NCBI GenBank assembly: GCA_003993805.1
Contig: RSEF01000012.1
Coordinates: forward strand, 10,708,376 to 10,772,375
DNA length: 64,000 nt
Reading direction: 5' to 3'
Source of the DNA: Himantopus leucocephalus
Taxonomy: Eukaryota; Chordata; Aves; Charadriiformes; Recurvirostridae
Part shown: positions 54,801 to 64,000 of the stretch, in pieces
How positions within the stretch are numbered: position 1 is the stretch's first letter
Layout: each line of letters starts with the position of its first letter
Notes under the pieces: generated by a model
Databases searched by the model: none
What the model saw: only the letters and a program-made list of their open reading frames with translations
What the model was told of the DNA's origin: nothing
Translations under genes and position numbers: made by a program

Positions 54801-57800
54801 TTACGCAGCTGACAGCTTCAGTGGGCGTTCATGGAGTGATCTGGGCTCTCAGCCTCATCAGCAGACAGAATGTCTCCGAGGCAAGTAAGAGGTACATGCT
54901 TTCATGCAGGGCAGAGGTAAAACAAAATGCTGCTTAGTCACAGTGATAGGCAAATCCACCTCTTCTGTAGCATCGCACCAGTCCTCCACTGCTCAAACCC
55001 AGATTTGTGCTGCTCTCTCTGGAAATCTGATATCTCAGCCCAGTACTTCAGCAGCCAGGCTCTACTGATAAAGAGCAGACCCTACTCTTGCCCTGGGCTT
55101 TCCCCTGGCTGTCCCCACNCCTTGCCCTGGGCTTTCCCCTAGCTGTCCCCACCTTGGCCACCAGGAAAGGTCCCTTCCCTGTGTCTGCCAGCATGCCCCA
55201 GATGTCCCACCACCAGTTCTGCTGTCCTACCCAGCCGTAAGCATGAGCTGCTCTTACCATAGTGATGATATGGCAGGGGCTCCCCCATGGAGAACATCAT
55301 TGCCAGCACCAGTGCAGAGTAGCACATCTTTTGATGATCTGCAAGATAAAGGTCCTGCCGTTAGTTCTTCTGAGGATGTGAAACGCTGTCCCCCAGTTGC
55401 AGCTGGAAAGTCACACATTTAATACAGACATTTAACGCCGATTAGACTGCTCCTCATTCCTGTATTTACTGAGCTATACGGGTGTTTTTCCCCCTGTTTG
55501 AGCACACCACACGCCTTCTGTGCCATGCGTTTCCAAAGCAATTTAAAAATAATCACAACAAGAATTCTCGATTTTTTTTCCCCTCCACTTAAGAGAATCT
55601 GGCCAAACTTCATCTGAATAATTAAAAACCTCCCCTGCACAGTCCCAGGACACGTCCCATAGTTATGCAATTACTGAACCCAGAAAAAGCATCCATCTGG
55701 CCACCTTGAAATACTGCCTGTTCCAACCAACACCACCCCCGGACAGCTATGCTGCTTGTTACCGTCTCTGCACTGCTCTACTTTCGCTACCTCAGCTCTG
55801 CCTGGAGGTATAAAAGGTCTCTGGGGAGACCAGATCACTGCTCATGACTCGGGCTGTGCATCTGCCCACCTCCCGGGCCACGCGTGTCTCCAGCATTAAT
55901 ACCATCCACAGCCTGCTAGTCCAACAATTTGCGCTGGCAGCAGCTATACGTGAATGCTCCACAGAACCACCGGCCGGTGCCTTTCCTGAATTTTAATTAA
56001 CAGATACTCCTCAACAGATATTTGCAGAAGAAAATAAAGTCATGGAATAGGATCTGTGTCATCATCAAATGTAGCCTCTGTCCAGTTCAGCAAATCTGAA
56101 GACGATAGGAAAAGGAGTATTATTTTTTATAAAGTAGGTTACCACATGTCCTGCCTAAATAAAGTTCAGCTATATCTGCCAAATAGAGCCTAGGGGCACT
56201 TGTTACAAGGAAACTGAGGGTGTATTTATAAAAAACTGACCCAAACTACTTTCATTAGAGGAGAAAAAAGTTCCTTCAATGTATGATGCTTCTCCCAGCA
56301 GTACTGCTTCCCTGCATGACACATGCTGGTTATAGTACCCCCTCCAAACCCTTTAAGACATTTCACTTCTCTATGCACAAATCAATCCATCTCTAAGCAC
56401 TTGCACCCTGCAGTTTGGTTTTGACTGCACAGGCTCATGCCTTCGCTGTCACAGCGTACTCCTGGACTTGGCCAGAGGACTTGCAACACTTGGCAGCTCT
56501 CAGATTAACTGTTAGCACAGGGGAAGAAATGCTAGCGAATCATTCCAGCCTCGTGCCTCTGGAAAGTCAGCTCTGTGAGCAAAGCCTCTATACACAAAGA
56601 ACGTGCAGACTTTGTCAGAGCTCCACAAGATGTCTGAGTTTTCAAACAGCAAATACTTTGAGTAAAAATAGATCATTCGGGGCTTAACCAGAGATACTAC
56701 AGCATTAACAAGATTATGAGTTCGTAGTAGAGCACTCTAGACCATGTGCTGGCAAAGGAGAGCTGGAAGCTGCTGTTTACTCTTGGTTAAACAGAGAGGG
56801 AGGATAGTCAATGACAAATATAATTCATACTTATATAAGAAGCTCTCAACTATAAGGTGCCAGTGATGCCAAGGCTCACTGTAGCAGAAAGGGAATCTGA
56901 CAAACNTGAGTTCGTAGTAGAGCACTCTAGACCATGTGCTGGCAAAGGAAAGCTGGAAGCTGCTGTTTACTCTTGGTTAAACAGAGAGGGAGGGTAGTCA
57001 ATGACAAATATAATTCATACTTATATAAGAAGCTCTCAACTATAAGGTGCCAGTGATGCCAAGGCTCACTGTAGCAGAAAGGGAATCTGACAAACTGTTC
57101 ACCACACGATTTCTTCATTCTTTCCTCCACGGCTTCAGGAGTTGGGTATTGGAGGCAGGATACTGCAGTAGGTAGACACAGGGACCTGCTGTTCCCATGT
57201 TCCTAGTAAGGCTTTCATGGACAAAACATTTTCTCTCATCGCATCAGGAAAAATAAAATAATGATCTGAGAACCAGAAGCCAGTGATAAACATGTGGTTG
57301 TAGCAAATATGGAGGAAGAAATTAATTAGAGATGGGAGTGGGGAAGGTAGTTTACACATCCTTGGCCCATCTACCATGAACTGATGTCCATTCATCTCGG
57401 CTGACAGCAGACTCCACTACTAGGTGGCAAATCCTGTTGTATTTGCCTACGGATGCTGAATCAAAGCATGTTGAAACCAGTCAGAAAGATGAACTTAAGG
57501 CAAATCCAGATTAACCCAATGCACTCTCTCAACACAGACTCTACAAGTTTTTGGAGTGTCCCAACTGCAGCAAGATTCATCCAAGACTCACCATGCTGAA
57601 GAAGAGAGTAATTGCCAGTCAAAGCACAGATTTTTTTTTTTTTTTCCTTCCAGAGCAGCACCAGTGGCTGCAAGAAAGTAGAAAGCATTAATACAACTCT
57701 CCTGAAGCAGAGGGCCTCTGCTGACGACAGACTGGTAACCATCACTCAAGTGGCCATGAAGGGCAGGAGAAAGGCGGCTGTTTGCTCACCAGCCTGCATT

Positions 57801-60800
57801 TCTGAAGCCTGCTGAGGTACTGGTAAGAAAGCTGCTATTATGTATGAAAGGTATTTCTCAGAGGCCTTCAAAGACCTTGCTTCCAACCTCTAAACACAGC
57901 AGGGCAAAACCCGGACACCGGGAGCAGACAAAACAGTCTACAACCCAAGTGAAAAGAGCCCGACAGCTGACTCGCACGTACAGTGAGCTCCAACAAGGGA
58001 GAAAGTCACTACTACAGACTGGATTATCCCTGTCTGTTTTCTCTGGAATCGTTCTGGCTAATTCTGCCTCGCTGTGGCTTATTATAAGCTCTTCGAACAC
58101 TGATAGATGTGCAGGCCAGCCGCAGCAGAGGGAAGCGGCTGTCCAGAAGCAATAAGACCCAAGCATCTGGCAGAAGAACTGGCCAGCAGCCAACACGCCT
58201 GCATCAGCCCCAGGGTAAAGTGCCTTCTCATCAAAGGCACCCAGCATCCATGCACAGAGGTTCTGTCTCGGCTGCTCTTCAGTAACAAGCCAGGAGGGAT
58301 CCCACAGAGCTGCTGCAGCCAGTTCAACACTCCCCAGTTGCTTAGTGCTGGCACTGATTGCTCTGGCCCCTGCCATCCACAGAAGGGATTAGCTATTCCA
58401 CAGTATGTCACGGATCAGCTGCTATTCCCCAGTTTTTAGTACCAAAATAAGCTCAAGTCGTTCTAGGATTCAAGGTCATGTTTTCACACAAGGTACCACT
58501 TGCCATTTGCTGGCAGGACGTGGAGCAGCAAGCATCAGAATGGCAGGAGGGAACTACTAATGGCCTAAAACACCTCTGAAGGACAGACACAGTTGGGTCA
58601 AGGATGGTTACTCCTCTGCAGCCCTGCCGTGAAGGCCAAGAGGACTGGATGCCACACAGGTGACATTTGCGTAAGTGCCTACCATAAGCTCAGCACAAGG
58701 AAGGCAGCGCAGGATCAGGACGCTGATTTGGGAGGCTCCTGTAACCAAAAGGTCTGCCAGCAAAGGAAGAGCAGCTTTTCATCCTTCGACTGTACTGGAG
58801 GGAAAAAAAATACTCACCTTGAGGCAAAGCTAGGGAAAGGAGATGCTGCAGAGCTGCAGGTTGGCAGTTTGGAGGACATAGCCAAGCTGCTTTTCACCCA
58901 CTTCCACCATAACGCTTTTTAGGTCCCCAAAGCAGAGCTAACGCTTGCTGGGAGACAGGCCTGCTTCAACCAAGAGTGCTACGTGGAGGTCAGCAAAGGT
59001 GTGCAGAAGTCAACCTAGGTCAGAGCTCGATGCTCCCTCATACCAAGAGGCTGAGTTAGCTGTGCCGTCTGGGATGAGGCAGCCCCTGGCAAAACGCCGT
59101 GGACAGCAACGCTGTGACCAGGCAAGCGGTAACAAGGGCGACCAGCTCACCCTGCCTGCAGGAAGGCAGCTCGGCAAACAGGGCAGGAGACTGAAGCCTG
59201 TTTGGGCATGGTGCAGAAGACACTCACCAGGAGACAATCTTTATGAGTTTGTGATGGATGCACGATAAGGTTTATTTTTGGCAGCACAAAATCAGGAGTA
59301 ATGTTGCCACAGAAGCACAGTTCATAGTCTCATAACCAAAACCAAGTATGATTTGCTTCTTGGGCAGTAAGTCCTCAGCCTAGAGAAGCTCCTCATGCAT
59401 AACCAGATAAAACACCAACAGCGTGATAAGTTCACCGCACAGAATTGACAAGCAGTGGTAGCACAAAGAGAAAGCGTAGCCAACACAGGCGTAATGATCT
59501 CCGTGCTGCACCACATCACCGGTGCTTTCCCCTGCCCTCAGCTGAAACGCTATTTTTCAGGCAATCCCCACCTTTGAAATGCCCACAATTCAAAGCATCT
59601 AAGCAAAGACAAGTGCAAAGCCTTCTGCAACAGGCTTGATTTCACCTCTCATACCCCTTTCCAGACACCAGATTAGCCCTGTTGGCCATGTCCACCACAC
59701 AGCCAGGTTGACACAGTCTGTGGTGGGATGCTGGGGACAGCGACATCTTTTATGCACTTTGAATGTGGTCATCTCGGACATTTACTTGGCTCACATAAAA
59801 TGGATGTGACGGTCCCTGTTCTGCGCAGACCCGTCAATCCCTACACAGTCTCATCACCAAACTGTACTTCTCCACAGTTGCATGACGCCTGCAGCAAACC
59901 GACGGGCTACAGACTGCAATCGGGGCAGCAAGGCTCCAAACACTGCGGCTCTTCTGATTTGATCCACATGGTCACTCAACAGCTACTTTAATTGGGGGTT
60001 ATGATTAGCACAAAACAATGGATTTTCAATATCCCTTTAAGGGGAAAAGTAGTACATTCCATTGCCCGCACTGGTGGCTTACAGGCTGACTTCAAAACGG
60101 GGAGCAAAGCTGTGACTGCCCAGGGCCAGGCACATGTGGGGAGCTGGAAGGTAACATCAGGGGAGCATTACTACATGTTCACCTTGTTCTTAGGCTCTCC
60201 CTCAGCATCTGCCCCTGGCTGCTGGGAGATAAAGGACACTGGGCTAAGCAGGAGCTCTTTAACCAGCACACATCTCATTCACCAGCAAGAAACACCTCAA
60301 AGATCTGGTGTACAGTGCTGAGAAAAACTGTCTATAAGAAGCTGCAGAGATCTTCTTTGAGGTCTGCAGGTGTGTCTTGTCAGCATCATGAAACAAAACT
60401 GGAATAGCTCAAGCTTTAAGACATCTATAAGTGATACAAATCATTAATGGCATGTTCAAGAGCTAGAGGGCCTTGCACCATGGGACTGAATACATCCCCT
60501 TCTGTGCATTCTCCACTTACAGCTGTAATAACCCAAATAACTTTAAAAACAGACACCATTCTCCCCAGAGCGCTGGGCACATAGAGCAATCAGGCAATGA
60601 GGAGCCACACGTTCCCGCGGACCTGGGTACAGCAGCTCTGGCTCACCTTGTGTGTGAGTCTGCATGTCCCGGGCCAGCTCCATCGGCAGCACAGAGTTTA
60701 CAAGCGTTGAGATGACTGCAGCATCCAAGTTGCACATGGCTCCGAAGCACTTCAACAGCAGCAGCCGTAACGGCACCCTGTGTTCCTGCAAAAACAATTT

Positions 60801-63800
60801 ATTAGATGAAATGATGTCCCAGATGAGGGCTCGCTCTAAGGCAGAGACATAACTGTTTGGAAGTTCCTGCTGTTGGGAAGCCACAGGCCCTCCCAGGGTG
60901 ACAGTGAACCCAAAAGCTCTACTAGCTTTTAACAACAGCATAGGAGGCATTTTACAATAACGTTCACAACCGGGCTGGCTACAGGTTGCTGGCACATGCA
61001 GTCAGAGGGCATGCGGCANCAAATGAGATACAAATCGACAACCTATTACCTGTCCCTGGCAAACAGAGGTTTCATTTGCTGGATAGCCAAGATTCTCTGA
61101 GCACACTGAGGTTTTGCGAATGCTGCTCTGAAGGAGGTTTCCTGACAACGTGACAACACAGTATTTGCAAACCATCTTCAGCATGTTGTGGTTATTGAAC
61201 AAGATGGGAGCAGCTCCTCCACTGTGAAGCTGTTGGGTTTGCGCTGGGAGCAGAAGGTATAACCAGAAAGTTTTGGGGACATGCAGGGATTCCAGCAAAG
61301 ATGACGGTCAACCTGCAGCTCCCACGCAGGAGCTCTGGTGCTGGGCTAACCTTCATACTCCACCCTCAGCTAACAGCTCCAGGGTTCAGAGAACAGAAGT
61401 GAGCCAAGCCCTGGCACTGGGCAAGACAGCAGCCAGGACAGGAGGCCCAACTGCTCTCCACCGGGTCAGGCTTCCTTGAAATCCCAGTCAGAGAACAGCA
61501 GGCAGTGAAAGCCAGCAGGCTCCATTATGCCCAGCTTGCCTTCCCACTGCTCTGAGATATGCTACAGCCCCCTGATGCTGAGCTCTGGGTTCAGACACGG
61601 AAGTGCCGGATGAAAGCTAAATGCCACAAGGCTTGATGTGCTGTAGCTGGGGACTTAGGGATAAGACGGGGACAAGTTTCCAACCCCCACAGAGTCCTAC
61701 GACAGCATGTTCCAGGAAGGAGAGGAGCAAAGCAACACCGCATTGGCGTTGAAAGCAAAACTTCTATTTCTTCCTCTGAATACTGATTTCCTTCCTCACT
61801 CCCAAGGCTTCTACTCACAACCTACTTTCAAGCAAAGCTACTTACTAATGCACAGGAGCTGCATCAATGAAAAGCAGAGCAGTCACAGCCTGTCAGCTTT
61901 CCCAAGGCATCCTCAGAAATCCTTCCTCTAGATATTAGCCATGCCAATTCTGGCCCTCAATGGAGATAATAAAAGCAGCAAGCTTTACCCTTCACAGTGC
62001 TAGCTACCGCTTGGAAGTCTGTAGCATCCTCTGCTCTTCCATACAACTTGCATTCACAGCATTGACATTAGCCAGCACACAAAAGGGATGAGCTGCAACT
62101 CCACCTAGTTCACAGAACTGCCCCATCCCAGAGAAATGTCTTACATATATTCATCACAGCAACCCTGCTCTTTCCCTGCTCAGGGAAATCTCAAAAAGAG
62201 AGATTTGATGCGTTGTGCCACCTTACCATCTGATAATATGCCACAAGGGACAGGACGGATTCAAACTCATTCTTCTTGCACATTTTCTTGCAAACTTCTG
62301 GGTCTGCATCTGTCTGGAAGCAGGAATGAACAGGTCAGCCCAGTGGCACATCANGAACTGCCCCATCCCAGAGAAATGTCTTACATATATTCATCACCTG
62401 CTCTTTCCCTGCTCAGGGAAATCTCAAAAAGAGATATTTGATGCGTTGTGCCACCTTACCATCTGATAATATGCCACAAGGGACAGGACGGATTCAAACT
62501 CATTCTTCTTGCACATTTTCTTGCAAACTTCTGGGTCTGCATCTGTCTGGAAGCAGGAATGAACAGGTCAGCCCAGTGGCACATCAAAGCAGGGTGCCTG
62601 CTGCAGGGACCTCGAGGGAGGCCAGCTGCTTTCAGATCTCCGCAGCCCCAGCCCAACCATCTCAGGAAGAAACTGAAGGCAGAGCACAAAGACAGCCCAA
62701 GAACCGTCACCCTGCAGATTCTGCATCAAAGTGAGTTCTTGAGAAATGTCTCTTCCATACAGCGTGTCTTGGGCTGAAAACATCTAAAAACCCCGTGACC
62801 TGAGGAGCACCTTCATGAGAGCATCATGCAGTTACACAGGGCAGCTCCAGAACCATTCCCATTCTGAGAACTATTGTACATCTCCTCCCACCCCAAAATG
62901 ATAAGGAAATGTTTGCACAAAATCCCCCTCTGCCTTGCCCTGCAGGCCCACAGCAAGGCGGCACAGGCCGTATGTTGAGTGACAAAGACACTGGTATTTA
63001 TGACACAAAAAGATATCTGTCCTGCTTATGTCAGAACTGGAGAGGAATACAAAATAGGTGCAGCAGCTCCCATATCATCACGCTCCCCGTACACAGATGG
63101 GCTTCTATGTGCTAGCGACAGCACTGGGACAGTATTTCCCACTGCTGCTCACTACAGGGACGTACATCTGCTGCACGCACAGATGTGGTGGGATACTTTA
63201 TACTTTCTCACGAAAATAGCTTTAAAGCTCACTTGCAAGGTAACCAAAGAATTTTCTTCACATTTAATGGGCCTCACCCCGCAGGTATTTCCCAGCCACA
63301 GAGGATGTTTTAAATGGAAGACGTTTTTAAAACAATGGGACTAGGAGTGCAACAACCCTCACAGCAGACTTCTAGGTTTTCTGTGGGAGGCTGGATTTTT
63401 TTTTTTGAAGGTGGGAGTTTATATATACCATGAAGAACGGCTCTGTAACTCTTTTTCAGAACAGCTTTGTAAGGTGGAGTGGAAGGCAGCTCAAGACCAC
63501 TGCAGACCCCACCCAGGAGGGCAGGGCTTCACACCGATGGTCAAGGATGCACAAGAAACCTGTGCCTTCTGAAACAGCAGATCCAATGGCAACTCAGGGG
63601 CGAAAGAGGTCAGAAAAAAGGAACTTCACTTAGGCTGTCCTCTCTGCTCTGCCTGTAAAGAGAGGAAATTTACTCACCAGGATGCGAAGCAGCTCCTCCA
63701 GGTAGCAGCAGATGACGTTCTCATCCTCATAGAGCGCCCAGCTGCGCTGCTGAGCATCGTCCTTGTGCCTGGCCAGGTCTGCGAAGATCACTTCCAGCCG

Positions 63801-63848
63801 CTGCTCGTCGTGGCAGATCTGTCCCGAGGGCAGCCCGGCACTCAGATT
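49304..63848 (-). CDS. NCKIPSD: NCKIPSD (SPIN90/WISH), C-terminal half; 5' part outside window
   Basis: Eight exons join in phase to 1,077 nt, 358 residues plus stop, homologous to the C-terminal half of human NCKIPSD (722 aa). The region is the helical, leucine-rich SPIN90 domain, related to yeast Ldb17 and Dip1. In the known proteins it binds Arp2/3 complex and activates it to nucleate linear actin filaments; the SH3 and proline-rich half that binds NCK and N-WASP would lie beyond 64000. Recognisable stretches: [96 protein letters not shown] and [20 protein letters not shown]. The last residues ([11 protein letters not shown]) differ from human. One exon appears twice beside an N. Confidence 0.95.
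53812..55338 (-). CDS. NCKIPSD: NCKIPSD exons for [11 protein letters not shown] and [11 protein letters not shown]
   Basis: Exons 55258-55338 ([20 protein letters not shown]) and 53812-53940 ([20 protein letters not shown], then [17 protein letters not shown]). Both start and end in phase 1. The donor of the second is CCAG|GTTGGT. The flanking introns 51887-53811 and 53941-55257 contain no recognised gene; 52840-53060 is notably AT-rich. Confidence 0.93.
55087..55152. repeat. 32-bp direct repeat around a single N
   Basis: CTTGCCCTGGGCTTTCCCCT begins both copies (55087-55118 and 55121-55152), which flank the N at 55119. One mismatch. Lies in an NCKIPSD intron. Confidence 0.85.
55339..60646 (-). 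other. NCKIPSD 5.3-kb intron
   Basis: The longest NCKIPSD intron in the window, AT-richer than the CELSR3 region. Contains the 189-bp duplication at 56717-57095 and a T run at 57631-57645. No exon, RNA gene or recognisable mobile element was found. Confidence 0.6.
56717..57095. repeat. 189-bp direct repeat around a single N
   Basis: Copies 56717-56905 and 56907-57095 are almost identical (differences such as GGAGAGC/GGAAAGC and GAGGATAG/GAGGGTAG) and are separated only by the N at 56906. Either allelic contigs joined end to end or a recent tandem duplication. Confidence 0.9.
60647..60785 (-). CDS. NCKIPSD: NCKIPSD exon [14 protein letters not shown]
   Basis: 139 bp, residues [20 protein letters not shown] to [11 protein letters not shown], with a strong TTGTTTTTGCAG acceptor and a CAAG|GTGAGC donor. 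Joins YYQM upstream in phase 0 and DHQK downstream by a split Asp codon. The open frame continues upstream past the acceptor, but that part is intronic by homology. Confidence 0.93.
60786..62226 (-). other. NCKIPSD intron, 1.4 kb
   Basis: Between the EHRVPL exon and the nearer copy of the TDADPEV exon. Contains an N at 61019 with no visible flanking duplication. Nothing else recognised. Confidence 0.6.
62227..62313 (-). CDS. NCKIPSD: NCKIPSD exon [10 protein letters not shown], copy A
   Basis: 87 bp coding 29 residues ([20 protein letters not shown], then LSLVAYYQM), phase 0 at both ends, GT donor (ATG|GTAAGG) and CTTCCAG acceptor. The human protein has a single copy of this segment. Copy A is the one nearer the downstream exon and is used in the 358-residue count. 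Confidence 0.8.
62460..62546 (-). CDS. NCKIPSD: NCKIPSD exon [10 protein letters not shown], copy B (probably an assembly duplicate)
   Basis: Same 87 bases and splice sites as the exon at 62227-62313. If real, both could be spliced in frame, inserting 29 extra residues into the helical domain. The N between the copies and their near identity favour an artefact; exactly one copy is expected. Confidence 0.6.
62587..63677 (-). other. NCKIPSD intron, about 1.1 kb
   Basis: Between the duplicated exon and the exon at 63678-63848. Nothing recognised except a T run near 63396-63405. Confidence 0.6.
63678..63848 (-). CDS. NCKIPSD: NCKIPSD exon [16 protein letters not shown], most upstream in window
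   Basis: 171 bp, 57 codons in phase 0: [40 protein letters not shown], then [17 protein letters not shown]. Acceptor GTGCAG at 63849, donor CTG|GTGAGT. It starts the SPIN90 helical domain; the remaining bases to 64000 are intron. Confidence 0.93.
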
Positions 63849-64000
63849 CTGCACGATAGCAAAACCACTGGTAAGTGGGGTCCTGACAGCTAGCTGTTGT
63901 TTGGGTGCCTGTTTCCTCTAATCTTTGTCTCGGGACTGGCAGTTGACCTCATTCAGTCAAGAGCTGGCAGCAAAAAACCAGCAAGTTTAAGACATGCGTT

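Larger units (their letters stand above)
62115..62586 (-). repeat. Duplicated block carrying an NCKIPSD exon, split by N
   Basis: Copy A 62115-62353 and copy B 62355-62586, separated by the N at 62354. Copy B lacks seven bases present in A (CAGCAAC region) and has one clear substitution (GAGAGATTT/GAGATATTT). Each includes an identical 87-bp exon and both its splice sites. Confidence 0.92.

Noticed and set aside
60786..60995. Possible upstream extension of the NCKIPSD EHRVPL exon (frame stays open)
   Set aside because: A strong TTGTTTTTGCAG acceptor sits at 60786, and the conserved protein joins YYQM directly to EHRVPL in phase 0.
1..64000. Bacterial-type systems (operons, CRISPR, insertion sequences), tRNA or rRNA genes
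   Set aside because: All genes are spliced vertebrate genes; no arrays, cloverleaf structures or rRNA were recognised on either strand.

Overview
This is vertebrate nuclear DNA, most likely from a bird. It carries intron-split genes of the conserved block that lies on human 3p21.31. It also has compact, very GC-rich introns like those of avian small chromosomes, and a CR1 LINE tail with the (ATTCTATGAT) 3' end typical of birds and other reptiles. All three genes are read from the minus strand, so each gene's 5' end is at the higher coordinate. Names come from recognising the spliced proteins by eye; no database search was run.

Layout, left to right. (1) 1-4690: SLC26A6, an anion exchanger, 17 exons, cut off at the left edge inside its STAS domain. 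(2) 4721-7464: gene-free spacer. (3) 7465-42680: the complete CELSR3 gene, a flamingo-type seven-pass atypical cadherin. I traced 35 coding exons with every splice phase consistent, giving a predicted 3,156-residue protein, followed by a 2.3 kb 3' UTR. (4) 42681-47814: GC-rich promoter region, then intergenic DNA with a few AT-rich islands that look like conserved regulatory elements. (5) 47815-63848: the 3' half of NCKIPSD (SPIN90/WISH), eight exons for the C-terminal Arp2/3-binding domain; the SH3-containing N-terminal half lies beyond the right edge.

The order SLC26A6 - CELSR3 - NCKIPSD with shared orientation matches mammals, so this is deep synteny rather than a functional operon. CELSR3 acts in axon guidance and planar polarity, NCKIPSD in actin nucleation, and SLC26A6 in epithelial anion exchange.

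The most interesting points are: an array of about 19 copies of a 13-residue SREQLD-type repeat in the CELSR3 cytoplasmic tail; three miR-30-type seed sites within 275 nt of the CELSR3 3' UTR; a CELSR3 GPS that lacks the self-cleavage residues; a GC-AG intron and a tandem splice acceptor near the CELSR3 C-terminus; and a second, in-frame copy of one NCKIPSD exon beside a single N, which is probably an assembly artefact. Five of the seven Ns in the window sit between near-identical direct copies. I found no novel multi-gene system.
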